64,000 nucleotides of DNA from Hymenoscyphus infarciens (GCA_001414345.1 LLCB01000095.1:1-64000), one strand, 5' to 3'; counted from the stretch's first letter, positions 1 through 12,218 are shown. Made by a program: numbers and translations. The notes: generated from the sequence alone by a model not told the origin.

Positions 1-600
1 AAAGATTATATAAAAGAGGACTTTTAGTCTATTATAGACTAAGAGTAGGTGATTTTTAGTCTATAATAGACTAAAAGCATATAAATAAATAATTAGTTAA
101 TTATAAAGATTATATAAAAGAGGACCTTTTAATCTATTATAGACTAAAAGTAGATAGTTTCTAGTATATAATAGACTAAAAGTAGGTGGTTTCTAGTCTA
201 TAATAGACTAAAAGTAGGTGGTTTTTAGTCTATAATAGACTAAAAGCATATAAATAAATAATTAGTTATTTAGAAAGGTTATATAAAAGAGGACTTTTAG
301 TCTATTATAGACTAAAAGTAGGTGGTTTTTAGTCTATAATAGACTAAAAGCATATAAATAAATAATTAGTTAATTAGAAAGGTTATATAAAAGAGGACTT
401 TAAGTCTATAAAAGACTAAAAATATATAAATAATTAATTAATTTATTAAAAAGATTATACTAAAGAAGACTTTTAGTCTATTAAATACTAAATGTAGATG
501 GTTTTTAGTTTATTTTATACTAAAAGTACGTATAATAGGTTTTTAGTTTATTAAATACTAAAAGTACGTATTATAGGTTTTTAGTCTTTTTAGTCACGTT
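1..600. repeat. AT-rich tandem repeat built from palindromes
   Basis: A unit of about 70-120 bp recurs, with copies of the lead motif AAAGATTATATAAAAGAGGA near 1, 103, 274, 377 and (degenerate) 446. Inside each unit is a nearly perfect palindrome with arms TTTTAGTCTAT / ATAGACTAAAA around one base, spaced by a GTAGGTGGT-like linker. Composition changes sharply to balanced GC near 600. The repeat is cut by the window start, so its full extent is unknown. The AT skew suggests RIP decay of an older repeat. Confidence 0.8.
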
Positions 601-1725
601 TCTTTCAATACCGTCAAAGGCCGATTTTACACGTGATACCTGCGCGCTGACAAAGCTCAGAAGGCGACGTGGTCATACCGACGTTAGACAAGTCATATGG
701 CCCTTAGGAGGGCTGGTCATAACGTTATGACTAACGCTCGGGCTCGCTTCTTTTTGCATGCCTGTGGTGTGGAATCGACAAGGGGGAATGGACGTTGTGG
801 GGAAATGCTCCGATGTTTTACCTTTTGTTTTGCTTTTTCGGCTTGGAGGAGGGCAGGGAGACTTGTAGGGCCGAGGATAAGCGTCGACGGTTGAAGGGTG
901 GCGAGCGGTGGCAAGAAGTGATGACCTGTGTTGAACCTTAAAGTGTCGAGGTGGACAAAGAGTCGAGGTCGCTCGTTGGATTCCCTCCTACATACATGTT
1001 TTTTTGTTGTTGAAAACGAAGCGCGATCCGAGTTTTGACCCGTAGGTTGGGAGTTCGGAGTGGAGGTGGAGCGTATATATTTCTCTTTGAACTTTGATCG
1101 AGTGTTACTTGAATGGGATCTGTTGTTGATGGAGCAACAGGACTTTATAATACAACAATCAAGTAGTACTACCATGAGCTGAGACGTGATTCCTGGTCAC
1201 GGATATTCAACACATAGGTTGGTCATTTGAATTTCATACCTGTGTAAATTGAAAGCACTCAACATGATCAAAATTGGACGCTGTACCCTTATCCAATAGA
1301 GGAAGGGCTTTCTCCTTGCACTTCAAACCACCTCAAAATCCCTTCGTGAAAAACTGCCTTTACTTTGGATTGTACGAAAGAGTCTAGCAAAATTAAAGTA
1401 TTGCTTAAGAAGGTTCGTTTTTTAAGCTCTCTGGGACCAGATCAGTAATTATTAGTAATTATACTAGAAAGTACTGAGAAAGGGGTGTGCACAGAGTAAC
1501 CACCAGCCTTGAAAAAATGTTTCGCGAAGTATAAACGGATAAATGTAAACCAGTTGATGCGCTCTTTCTTAACTGGGAGTCAAGTGAAGGGAAAGGAAAT
1601 TGAAACTTGAGAGGGAGATTCTCCAGATGTCTCAGAGGAAAAAAAAATATTGGTTATCCTCCTCAAGCACTGTTAACGCTCTTGGTTGGTAAGAAAACAG
1701 CCTGCGCAACGCTATCACCATCTCC
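601..1725. other. intergenic, no gene seen
   Basis: GC-balanced sequence between the AT-rich repeat and the first gene. A 152-codon open frame exists on the minus strand (717-1175), but it has no recognisable domain and a low-complexity Ser/Lys/Arg composition, so I do not call it. The last part should hold the 3' UTR of the minus-strand gene that ends at 1726. Confidence 0.6.
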
Positions 1726-3108
1726 TTACCATCTCCTACCCTTATACCTACTCCAACCACGCTCACTACGCATCAACCACTCATAGGAAGGATCAATCTT
1801 CTGTCCTGTCCCAACGGCAATCTTTTCGCCAGTAAAAGTGCAACCTTCTTCCAGGAAAAGACCCCCGAACGTGCCCTCTATCTTCATACCTCTCGGCTTA
1901 CAGAACTTCAAATCGTAGGATCTGAAGTCCGATTTGCGCTCAATTTCTCCCGTGCCACTATCCACTCCGCGCCAACGGTAAGTCCAGTTCGTGTTTTTAT
2001 CAGAGGATATCGAAATTGGTCCAAGCTGGAATTCACTCGGGTCCTCGTCCTCGTCCTCCTCATCGTCAAAATCATCACGATTTCTCTCTCTCGATGGATC
2101 CTTTGCCATGGGGTTGCAGGTTGCCGGAGTTTTCTTTCCTTTGCCCTTTTTCGTCTTCTCTGGTTGCCTCTCAAATCGCATCACACCGGTGATTATTCCA
2201 AAATCGAATTCTGCGCAGAGTTGACTATCTCCAGCAAATATCTCTAGAGTGCCAAAATCCATCCGCCATTCGCTTTCGATTTTGGGGCATCGAATTTGGT
2301 ATTTTCCAGTAATGTCCCATTCTTTTCCCTTTTTTGTCTCTTTGAGAAGTCCTTGCTGGTATTGCTTTAACTCATTCTCGAGTTCCACCCGAGCGCTTTG
2401 AATAGATCTGTTTACTTCAAGCCATTCCTTGTTGCGGTCAAGATCGGATTCTGGACGGCCGATAATGGCAATCGAGTCGTATATCGGGGTTTTGTCTGGA
2501 TGGCCTCCTGGAAAGGTTGCGAATCTTGTTTGAAGTCCTATTTCCTTAAGCAGGTAATCCCATTCTTTGTCGTTCTGGCTGATTCTCAATATGACTGGGT
2601 CTGATTTCGTTGGGAAGCTTTGTCCTGGCTTGCCAAGAGGAAAGCTTTCCAACAACATGCGATGACTATCAGCTTTCGCCTTCTCCTCATAAGTCAAACC
2701 GGACCATTGTATTTCGGAAGCTCGTTCGATCTCCCTCTCTTGTTCTTGATGGTACTCTTTCACCATTTTTTCCTCCAACTCTCGGATCTCCGCCCTCATT
2801 TTAGTATTCGGGGCTGCTCGTATTCGTGATTGGAAGACGGTTTTTTCATTGCCTGAAACTTCGAGACCACGGAAGATACACTGGTCTTTCCACCATGTCG
2901 TTGGCTTATCTCGTATTTCTGGTTGGCGTTTTAGGATTTGATTCTTGGCTCCACGAAGAGGCTCCAATAGTGGAATGTATGATGCTGCATTGGGGTCATA
3001 GCTGTTGTTGAGAATAGTGATCTGTCTGCCATCGCATTTGACTTGAAATCGATTGTGGAGTTTGACAACAGCAACAGCAACTGGAGGCTTGGGGGTATTA
3101 AGTGGCAT
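1726..3108 (-). CDS. hypothetical protein, 460 aa
   Basis: This is a single uninterrupted frame of 460 codons; I do not recognise the family. The N-terminal 60 residues are hydrophobic/basic with no clear signal peptide. Residues about 95-130 are Glu/Lys-rich and likely helical or coiled coil. A Lys-rich stretch (about 325-335) is followed by a strongly acidic run containing DDEEDEDED (near residue 350). The C-terminal 110 residues are rich in aromatic and Gly residues, as in a beta-rich domain, with FGGLFLEEG and YEWLMRSERG. The charged linker between an N-terminal helical part and a C-terminal globular part suggests a nuclear or cytosolic protein, but that is inference. It is divergent from the sulfite oxidase gene, with about 530 bp between the two starts. 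Codon use and GC match the neighbours, so it is probably a real fungal gene. Confidence 0.7.
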   Translation of the reverse strand: MPLNTPKPPVAVAVVKLHNRFQVKCDGRQITILNNSYDPNAASYIPLLEPLRGAKNQILKRQPEIRDKPTTWWKDQCIFRGLEVSGNEKTVFQSRIRAAPNTKMRAEIRELEEKMVKEYHQEQEREIERASEIQWSGLTYEEKAKADSHRMLLESFPLGKPGQSFPTKSDPVILRISQNDKEWDYLLKEIGLQTRFATFPGGHPDKTPIYDSIAIIGRPESDLDRNKEWLEVNRSIQSARVELENELKQYQQGLLKETKKGKEWDITGKYQIRCPKIESEWRMDFGTLEIFAGDSQLCAEFDFGIITGVMRFERQPEKTKKGKGKKTPATCNPMAKDPSRERNRDDFDDEEDEDEDPSEFQLGPISISSDKNTNWTYRWRGVDSGTGEIERKSDFRSYDLKFCKPRGMKIEGTFGGLFLEEGCTFTGEKIAVGTGQKIDPSYEWLMRSERGWSRYKGRRW

Positions 3109-3637
3109 GTTGATCGTATCCTACCTTATCGCTTGAAGGTGGAAGCGTGTTTGCTCGCACTTGATGTGGTATATGGCCACTTTCAAGATTTTACAATGGA
3201 CTCCGATTCACTCGATTACAACCCCCGCCTATCACTTGATAGCACAAGCGATGGTATGGAGTGAGGGGTAGCGAAAATCAACACTTCGGTCTTCGGAGTA
3301 TTACTTGCAAACTTGAAAAACTTCAGGCTAAAATGAAGGCTGAAGATATGAAGTTAAGTTCTTTGAAGAAGCTCAGAATAATTCCATGTCCTTCCCGATG
3401 GTGCAGGAAAAGAGAAAAAAAGATCAGATTATGATTGGCTAAGTTTTGTTTTGTTGACTTATCAAGATTGTTTGCGGGGCAACCTCTGAAGGTCACACGA
3501 TTCAGGGGTGAATCTGGAACTTTGATTTTTAGACTTCCTTTCAACCTTGACTCACTCGCACATCAGTCAGCTTACACCCTGACACAGCCATTGCATGACC
3601 TCAGATATAACCTAGAAAATCGCATCCCTATGGTTTT
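3109..3637. promoter_or_regulatory. divergent intergenic region
   Basis: This 529-bp stretch separates the divergently transcribed hypothetical gene (minus) and sulfite oxidase gene (plus), so it should hold both promoters. I see no distinctive operator or strong TATA element; a CACTTGATAGCACAAGCGAT-like stretch near 3230 is not diagnostic. Confidence 0.45.
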
Positions 3638-5687
3638 GTGTCGCTACGCCACTGCCCTGTCGTGGGAACCATGCGGAAGTGGGGGTCACCCAGGTTTCTG
3701 GGTCTGGGAAGGTCGATGACCCCGACTATTTCGAAAACACCTAGGATTTCGCAATTCTCAACGATATGTTTGACTAGAAGACCAAACATACGGAATATCG
3801 CTTATCCAGGATTTCAATCGAGGTTTTCGCAAGCTCGTCAACATTCTTCCACCAGATCACATCCCCGGACCCAATGCTCCCGGCTTTTCATCGTTCTAGG
3901 ATCGGTTCCGATTCTGTTTCTTCTTTCATCTTCACAAGATTTAGAAGCTGAATCTCCTGTTGATTCTGAAGATGTTCTGTCTAGAAAAATCAGGTTGAGC
4001 GAGGTAAAGGAACATGGTCCGACTTCTGAGAGACCATGGGTTATTAGGGGAGAAAAGGTGTACGATATCACGGATTGGATTCAAGGACATCCGGGAGGTG
4101 AGGTGATTTTGAGAGCTGCTGGCGGGAGTATTGATCCTTACGTGAGTAAACAAAATTTCAGTTCTTTTGTGTTGTGTTGAATTTGTTTGAGATTGGTATG
4201 AGGGGAGTTCACAAGTTCAAGTGAACAGGCTCGGTTGTGTTTGATTAAAGGGGGAATTGGCGCCGGACAAAACCCAGTGGAGTAAACTTGGCCTATCTCT
4301 TGGCTGAGGATTATTTAAAGATTTCATGAGCATGCTTCGGTTGAATACTTTGTAGTTTTCTGTTTTCCTAATGCTGTAACGTCAAAAGTGCTGACCATAT
4401 CAGTGGAAAATCTTCAGCATCCACCAAAAGCAAGAAGTCTATGATATCCTCGAGATGTACCTAATCGGTATCGTCGATCCTCAAGACCTGATAGCTGGTG
4501 TTGTCCCATCAGACAGCATCGAAGACCCCTTCGAACACGATCCTAAACGAGATACCAAACTCCACCAACACACCTCTCGACCTTGCAATGCAGAAACGCC
4601 AGCTGATGAGCTAACGACCTTCATAACACCAAACAACATGTTCTATGTCCGAAACCACATGTGGGTGCCCTCACCACCACCAAACTCCCATCTCACAATC
4701 GAACTACCGGACGGTGAAGAAGTAACCTACACGCTCCAAGACCTAAAAGAGAAGTTCGAACAACACACCATAACATCCACCCTCCAATGTTCCGGGAACC
4801 GTCGCTCCCATATGACCTCCTCATGTGGCAACACATCCGGCCTTCAATGGCAAGTAGGCGCCATAGGAACAGCAACTTGGACTGGTCCTTACCTTCGTGA
4901 CATCCTCTCCCACGCTGGTTTTCCCGTTGCCTCTCCCCCTCCGGACGCAAAACACATACAATTCATGGGCCACGAAGCCTACGGTGCTTCCATACCAGTA
5001 CAAAAGGCTCTCTCCCCAAATGGCGATGTGCTCCTCGCTCACTCCATGAACCACCGACCCATTCCGCAGGACCACGGTTATCCACTCCGAGTCATTGTCC
5101 CTGGTCATGTTGCTGCAAGAAGTGTTAAGTGGCTAAAAAGCATCGTCATCTCTGATGAGGAAAGTACATCTCAATGGCAACGTCGAGACTACAAATCCTT
5201 CGGTCCCAACGAAGTGGGCTCGGAGAACTGGGAAACCGCGAAATCAATACAAGAAATGCCCGTTAACTCCGCTGTCACCTCCATAACCCCCGTCAAAGAA
5301 GGCATCTTCGTTGTAAAGGGGTGGGCGTACTCCGGTGGGGGTCGTGAAATAGTGAGAGTGGATGTTAGTACGGATGATGGGAAGAGTTGGGGACAAGCTG
5401 CTTTGGAGATTTGTGAAAACGAGATTGGGAGTAAGCACTGGGCTTGGAAGCAGTGGCAGTATACCATTGATGCTTCTTCAGCTCCCAGAGGAGCTTCTAC
5501 CAAATCGACCTCTGCCGGCAAGGAGAAGATGGTGATTGCTGTTAAAGCTACGGATGAAGCGTATAACACCCAACCCGAACATTTCAAACCCATCTACAAC
5601 GCAAGAGGAAATCTCGCTGTAGCCTGGCATAGAGTACATATGGACGATGCAGCACCGGGTACGAAGAACAAACGAGTAGGGGAGTGA
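3638..5687 (+). CDS. sulfite oxidase (cytochrome b5 + molybdopterin domain)
   Basis: Oxidises sulfite to sulfate with a Mo-molybdopterin centre and passes electrons through a b5 haem. Two exons, 3638-4141 and 4404-5687, join in phase 0 (donor GTGAGT, CTGAC branch-like site, acceptor CAG) to give 595 aa from the first ATG. An in-frame ATG at 3716 (residue 27) is an equally plausible start. Residues 27-80 are Arg/Ser-rich, like a mitochondrial presequence, and 81-98 are hydrophobic, fitting delivery to the intermembrane space. The b5 domain has HPGG (151-154) and a second haem His near 175, just after the splice. The Mo domain carries TLQCSGNRR with the Mo-ligand Cys at about 297, then GHEAYGASIP and RVIVPGHVAARSVKWL. 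The C-terminal Ig-like dimerisation domain begins near VTSITPV. The 262-nt intron is the longest seen in the window's genes. Confidence 0.95.
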
Positions 5688-6418
5688 AAGAGGGTGGAGT
5701 GTACAATTGTCCTTTTTGACTTTCTTTCCCTATTATTTCCTCCGGTAATTCGGCGTTTTTACGAGTCTGCATTCCACATAGACTGTATGAGCGGGAGCTC
5801 AGAGATTGTTCAATATCATATATCATATAATTAGGAGGCGCGCAGGTAGCATTTGTGGAAGGAAAGAATTGAGAGAAGAGAGACTTGGTAATCATAGAAC
5901 GGGTAACAAGGAGAAACCCCAGAAACAAACAATTCAACCTGCAAAAACGAAGATCTTAAACAGCCAAAAGCCAAGTGAACTAGCTTGAAGCTTGACAATA
6001 TGCCATTTGTGTTTATTTTCTGTATGTCTGATGAGTCCTGGAACCAACTCAAGCAAGTCTCCCCATCCATCCGCCCCGAAACGAAAATCCAGAGACGTTT
6101 ATGATACCAAAACTCTGGCATGTCACTGTCAAGTAAGTACCACACTCCACTCCTAGTGACAAAATCATGATTTGTACAATGAAGATCAAAAAGGTGATCA
6201 AAAAACAGATATCGGTATCCCCCCCCAAACACCAATGCTTCCATGAAGAGTAAAAAAGTGCCGTATAAGAAAAAGTCATCATGCCTCATCAATTCAGTAC
6301 CCCCAGCTCCAAAAATGCAATTCAATCTCCTTTGCTCCCAGGGTATAAGAAACACCCAGATTAATTCCCCAACACAATATGTAAAATGCGGACCCATGCT
6401 ATCTGTTTGCAAAGCTAT
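5688..6418. other. intergenic between convergent genes
   Basis: About 730 bp between the 3' ends of the sulfite oxidase and Dsn1 genes; it should contain both 3' UTRs. Minus-strand open frames here (for example 5831-6412) have Cys/Phe/Trp-rich random composition and no domain, so none is called. Confidence 0.6.
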
Positions 6419-7984
6419 CTATCGGTTGTTGTTCTGAGGTAGAATTCGACTCAGACTCCTCAAGACTTCTTGCATTGGTATATCTCGGGTCCCAACTTCT
6501 TCCTTTTCTCGTCGATCCCTTTCTTCTAATCGCACAGCAGATATGGACAGAATTTTGTCGGCGGCCCTTCCAGCAGTTTGTTCGTACTGCTCGAGTTTAT
6601 GGACACCATCCGCGAACCGATCCACCTTAAATTCCAGCCCAGATAATAGCTCCTGGACCTGTGTGGCTACCTGTTCTCGAAGGCTAAGGGCGGAGAATGA
6701 CGCTACTGATGCGAGTATGTCTGCTTGCTCGGGGGAGAGGAGAGAAGCGTCGATATCGGAGGATTTGATTTCGGGAGAGTTTTCGGGAAATATTAGAGGT
6801 AGGGGTGGTGGGGATTTTGCAAGTGCTTTCCATTGATCGCGTTCCTGTTTTAATCTAGAACCTCATTAGTATACAATAATATAGGCTGCGAGTGAGCAGG
6901 AGTAACTTACAGCTTGATTCGGGCGTCGGATTCTGATATTTGCTCTTCTAGCTCAATATTCCGCGGATTCGGTTTCTTGATGACTTTTCTGGGCGCTGTA
7001 TCCTCCCTTGTAAACCAATCCGAATAATCTGACCTGTTGGAAAAGTCCTTGAGCAGGCCTTCCTTGATTGTCCGCGCTACAATTCCATTAGCTAGATAGC
7101 ATTTAAATTGGATATTGTGCTCACCCATCTGTTCACATAAATCATTTGCTTCCCCATGCGATGGTTTTTCGCCCAGCTCCCTCTCACCAACCCAAGTCAA
7201 TAGTTGTTTCATCCTCCTAGGTTCACTCAACCCATCTGCTTCAATATGCTTATAGAATTCCGATGTCTCTACTTGACGGTGCGGAATTGCGCTATGGCCA
7301 TTCTCAATCAAAGAGCTTGCTCTTCTTCCACGAAGTCCTAAGCTACTCCTGCGCGTGCCCGTCCCCTTCTTTCTCATCTCCTTATTTCGATCAATGACTG
7401 GAGTGTCACTAAAAGGCAGGGTTATTATCGTAGGCTGATTCGTACTAATCGCACTTTCATTATGCGACTCATTCACTATCGTTGATCCGACCAAGTCTAT
7501 GCTATCGAGCTCTGTTGATTCCAACACCAAACCATTTGCATTAGATTCTCCATTCTGCGTTTTCCCTGTCGAGGAACGCGTAGCCTTTCTCTTCTTCGGT
7601 ATGTTTATTGAGTCACTGTCTCCTTTAGGTGTCGCAAAAGTCGTCGGTCGCCCTCGAGGCTTCTTCTCTGGTGGCGCTTCCCCCTCGTCGCGTTCTTTCG
7701 GTTTTCTACCCCTCTTCGCTGTTGGTACTGGCACTGGTGCTGGGGCGGGTGCAGGTTCTGAGGCTGCCGGTTCCGTTTTTGTTCGTTTCGATCCGCGGGT
7801 AAAGACAAAATCGCCATCTTCTTCGTCGTATGCTGTATCATCATATCAGTATTGCGCGCCATTGTTGCCGCTGCGGAGGCGCCCCAAACTACTCACTAGC
7901 AAGGCGCTTGCTCCTCCGTCTCCCATTAGGTTGACTCATGCTCAACGTCTCTAAAGGAATCCGAGTGCGTACGAGAGTAGTCAT
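6419..7984 (-). CDS. DSN1: kinetochore protein Dsn1 (Mis12/MIND complex subunit)
   Basis: Subunit of the Mis12 (MIND) complex that joins the inner kinetochore to Ndc80. Three exons on the minus strand, 7984-7897, 7832-6911 and 6854-6419, give 481 aa. The 88-nt first exon ([10 protein letters not shown]..., ending RRSKRLA) splices over a 64-nt intron (GTGAGT...ACAG) into [18 protein letters not shown], which is typical of fungal Dsn1 N-termini. A 56-nt intron then joins SDARIKL to [13 protein letters not shown]. Pro/Lys-rich GRP (AT-hook-like) segments follow the N-terminus. The basic motif [14 protein letters not shown] matches the Aurora B/Ipl1-regulated segment that in Dsn1 controls CENP-C binding. 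The conserved helical Mis12-Mtw1 (PF08202-type) region starts near [20 protein letters not shown], and the C-terminal part is coiled coil with [11 protein letters not shown]. The large exon alone lacks a good ATG, which is why the small upstream exon is needed. Confidence 0.9.
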
Positions 7985-9651
7985 TGATCAAGGTATTTGG
8001 CGGCGCATCGATTGGCGTGGGAAGTATTTCGGGGGAGTGAAGAAGTCGGCTTCGCGGACTCGGGAGCTGTCGCGTAGCTATCGCAATTAGTTTCGCGTCA
8101 ATTGGCAGATGAGGGGAATCGAGTTCTCGAGGTAGGCGGTGCGTGGCGGTCGGGCGTGGAATCGGTATTGCAAGGTTAAGAAATGGTTAGATTTGACGAT
8201 GTCGGGGAGGAGCGACCATTGTTTACATTTCGCGTGATCAAAATCGGCGCTAGTGGATTTAATCACGTGCTTGGCCACCCATAGTTGAGGTGGTCACGTT
8301 CCACATCTCTAACCATCCCATCCTGTATCAACCAGCCCCTTCTCTGTGTTTTCTGGCACGAACACAGAGAAGAGGCAGCTATAACTACGGTGCTTATGGA
8401 TTCAGACTCTCTCTCTCGACTATTTTATCGTTGTAGCAAACTACCGGGTCTTGGGGTGAATTCAATCCTCAAGCCTCTATCTAGTCTATCTTTTTAATCT
8501 TTTTAATCTTTTTAATCTTTTTATCTTCAGTAAGCGCTTTGCTTTATTCTAATTTGTATATGTATCAATCTCTGTGGCTCAGAAGCCATCAGAAGTAACC
8601 GAGTTCTTTCCAAGTCTCTTACGCTAATTGAAAAGACTCTGCTTTTTGTTAAATTCCTGGACAGAATAAATTTCTTGATCGCAAAGTTTTCTTGGTTTGG
8701 TTTTTTTAGTACTGGGTGGTGTTGAGTTGGTCCGCCCTTTAGACTTCCAATCATACACACTTGTCTAGGGATATCATTTTTGTACCAGAAAATCTCATCA
8801 CGTGGAGCAGCTTGGAGGGTAAGTACGAGCTCCAAGTATCTGAGTTGGAGCAGAAGGGAGTTTCGTTGGGGATCTAGGCATCAGTATATACCAACTCACG
8901 CGGACATGCTATTGACAACATGTCCTTAGTCTTGCTCGCATCAAACAATGTGTCCTGACGGCGTTATCCGAACCCGAGCAATCTTTTGAGGCTAAAGTCT
9001 CGCGAACGAAAGCAATATATACACAACCGCTCTGCGCCGCATACAATATTTCGTACATGTTATTTACTATACAGCAAACCCCACCCCGGCTTTTCATGAA
9101 ATGCCAAAAGCTGACATCTAACTATCCGGTTTCCAAAAATAACATTTATGAGGGCCCGGAATCCAATATCAGAGCCTTGTAATGTTACGTCCCGTCTCTA
9201 TCTCACCTGCTCAATTATCCAAACCAGACTTTCTCATTCTAGGCTTCAACAAGAAATATGCCGCTTACCTCACTTCATCTATTCTATAACCTATCAACCT
9301 GTCCATCACGGTATCCAGCAGTATAATCGTTACTGTCGATCATTTAGAGAGGGCAAATTTCAATTTAGCCTCACTCCCGACGCCACACCACAACACCTGA
9401 CCTGCAGCATCCTTATATATACGAACGAGCCCTTGGAGAGCCTCCAGGCAGGCGTCAAATGATATATTAAATCTCATGTTTGGCGAGCCTCGTACCTGAA
9501 ACTCCCATGTCCAATTACAAAGATTTGAGAAGTATGATTCGAGTTTCTGTACCGCCGCACGCAACCATATGTAAGATGGTAGCTCTTTTCCCTCCTAGCT
9601 TTGTGCGTAGTTTTCCATTCTCAATTGCTCAATTGGTTATTTCGACTCAGT
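7985..9651. other. intergenic, no gene seen
   Basis: About 1.7 kb between the divergent DSN1 and S41 peptidase genes. It holds both upstream regions and a short 9-bp tandem repeat at about 8489-8526. Open frames here are short, overlap on both strands, and show no recognisable motif. Confidence 0.6.
8489..8526. repeat. 9-bp microsatellite (TCTTTTTAA)n
   Basis: Four near-perfect copies of TCTTTTTAA in a row, ending in TCTTTTTATCT. Intergenic low-complexity sequence. Confidence 0.85.
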
Positions 9652-12127
9652 ATGAAGTTTTCAAAGCTTTACTCGTTGTTTATTCTTGATGTTGCTGGCG
9701 CGACAACTGCTCCGGGGGCAGAAAATGTAGCCAGTCCCTGCGCAGTTGTAAGCAAGAGATCTTCTGCTTCTGGATCTGGTAGTTATTTTCCTAATCTTCG
9801 CAATCATTAAGCTAATTCTTCTAAAAGGAGCACCAACAGTATCCGCAAAAGTAGCTTACGACTGTCTCAACTCTGTTCCCTTAAATCCTAAAGCAGCAAC
9901 CGATTTAGTCAACGCAATTCTGCCATATGTAGAATGGCAATCCGGTATAGGTCCTCCCTTCTCCTCCTCCACAACAACTAAATGTTGTTAGATATTGCAT
10001 ACCTAAAAGATCCACCGCCAGGTTATAAAATGCCTGGCATTGACCTGCGGGAAAGCTTCAACGATACTTTAGACGAAATCAAGAGCGGAGAGTTTGCAAA
10101 TGAATATCAATTCCAAGAGAGGTTATTCTCGACTTTCAATCTCGCGCACGATGGGCATTTTAGGTTCGCACCTGATCTGATGAGTAGAATACAATTCCGG
10201 AGACGAGTCCAGCTAGTTTCTGTGAGTCGAGATGGAATTGAGATTCCGGGAATTTACGTTAGAGGTATGTTTCATCTTTATTTCCCACTCATGCCAGAAC
10301 TTCTCTCAATCAAGCAAAAGGAGTGTTAGGGGTGAGTTTCAAGTAGTTTTGCTAATTATTTACCTAACCTCGATACTGTAGACGATATGCCTAACCTATC
10401 CAAGAATGGAACATCCTCTGTAGCGCCAATTGTAAAGATCAACGGCGAGGACGCAGTCAAATACCTTGAAAACTTGTCCCAACTCGGGTTTCTACAGGAT
10501 CTTGATGCCCTTTACAACACCATGTTCTATCAGCTAGCAATGGATGCACAATACGATAACTTGCGCTACTCGGGGTATTTTGCTGGGTCTGGTCGAGGTG
10601 GGATGATTTACGTTGGCCCCGAAACGAAATTCCAGTTCCTGAATGGTACCGAGAAAACATACGAGAACTACGCCGTGATCAACGGAAATTGGAAGGGTGT
10701 CGTCGATGGGCCATCAGCATATGAGAAGTTTTGCACAGGACCCAAAGCTTATAATCCTGCGGATGACGATGACTTCGTGATTGAGCGAGACACTGGATAC
10801 GCCCATGGCTATCCAACCCCAAAGGGTATCAGCTCTGATAAGCAGATCTCGGGATATTTCTTAGATGATGATCCAGCGTTTGCTGATGTTGCGGTTCTCA
10901 GTATGTTATCATTTGAGCCTTACTTCCCGGCCGAATTTCAATCTGTCATTGAGAAGTTCATCTCAGATGCCAAAGTGGCGGGGAAAACGAAAGTGGTGAT
11001 TGACCTTTCTGGAAATGGAGGTGGAATTATTCTCAATGGATATGATACCTTTCGACAGTTCTTCCCAACGATCCAACAAGACGGCTTCTCTCGGTTCCGA
11101 GAACACGATTCTTTCAATATCATGAGCAAACAGATCTCGAATTTCACAGCAGGCATCTCGTTGGAAACTGCCAGTACTAGTCAAATTGTTGCTTCTCAAT
11201 CTGTTTTGGATTATCGGTTTGATTTGAATCAGACGAATGAGAATTTCCTTACTTATGATGATAAATTTTCACCTCAAAGATTCCAGGGAGATGATTTCAC
11301 CAGTCTATTGAGGTGGAATTTAACCGATCCGCTCTTGACAACTAGCACTCAATGGGGACTGGGAATGTCCATTACTGGGTACGGGAATCGTCAGAACTTT
11401 AAACAGCCTTTTGCTGCTGAGGATATCGTGATGGTATGTTGTCACACCCGGTTTCCTTTCCTTTCACATTATATCTAACATGGAGCTTCAAAGTTAACAG
11501 AATTTATAGGTATACGACGGCTATTGCGCTTCAACCTGCTCCATCTTCAGCGAAATGATGAGAACCCATGGCGGCGTAAAATCTATTGCCATGGGTGGAC
11601 GCCCGAACAAATCCCCTATCCAAGCCGTAGGCGGCACCAAAGGATCCAACAACTATCCCTTCGCCTACATCCTCTACCTAGCCAACATCGCCCTACAAAG
11701 TGCAAGTAAAGAGCAAAGAACAGCTTGGAAAAGTGTCACTGAACTAAGTAACCTTCCTATGAACCGAAGCACCGATAGCTCTATCAATGTCCGAGATATG
11801 ATTTTGAGGGATAATTTGGAGGATGGAACCCCGGCCCAGTTCCTGTATGAGGAGGCGGATTGCAGGTTGTTCTATCAGCCAGAAATGATTCGAGATCCCA
11901 AGGCTATATGGAAGGCTGCTGCAACGGCCGCTTGGGGGGATGGGAAATGTGCTGCTGGGAGTCTTCCGCATAATAATGAGACTCTTGCTACAAGGCGAAG
12001 GAGGTCGGAAGAGATGAAGGTTAGAGCGAAGGTTGAGAAAAGAGAGGCTCCTCCTATTTTTGAACCATCTCCGTCCATGCCAAAGGGGGAGAGGAGACCT
12101 GTGTTTGGGAAGAAGGTACCGCTTTGA
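9652..12127 (+). CDS. secreted S41-family (CPAF/tail-specific-like) serine peptidase
   Basis: Predicted secreted serine peptidase, 728 aa from five exons: 9652-9778, 9828-9944, 9992-10264, 10382-11433 and 11510-12127. The introns are 49, 47, 117 and 76 nt, all GT..AG, and the frame stays open across every join. The N-terminus MKFSKLYSLFILDVAGATTA is a short signal peptide. Next come a Cys-containing lid (AYDCLNSVPLNP...ILPYVEW) and a helical segment with FNLAHDGHFRFAPDLM, which is typical of fungal S41 proteins. A PDZ-like region follows (APIVKINGEDAVKYLENL), then the catalytic core with VVIDLSGNGGGIILNGYD and VYDGYCASTCSIFSEMM. The nucleophile is probably the Ser of CAST (about 531). The C-terminal tail is Arg/Lys/Glu-rich (ATRRRRSEEMKVRAK) and looks disordered. 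It converges with the lipase gene, 91 bp away. Confidence 0.9.
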
Positions 12128-12218
12128 ACAGCACAAATTGATGTAACTTTATTGTTTGCATTCATTCTCGTTTTCGTTAAAACCCCCTTTCATATTTTCA
12201 TACATTAAATCCCTATTC

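Noticed and set aside
1..600. CRISPR-like array
   Set aside because: Repeats are palindromic and AT-rich with repeated, not unique, spacers, and the genome is fungal.
717..1175. 152-codon minus-strand open frame
   Set aside because: Low-complexity Ser/Lys/Arg composition, no domain, overlaps an open frame on the other strand, no splice partner.
5831..6412. 193-codon minus-strand open frame
   Set aside because: Lies between two convergent genes in UTR-like sequence; Cys/Phe/Trp-rich text with no recognisable motif.
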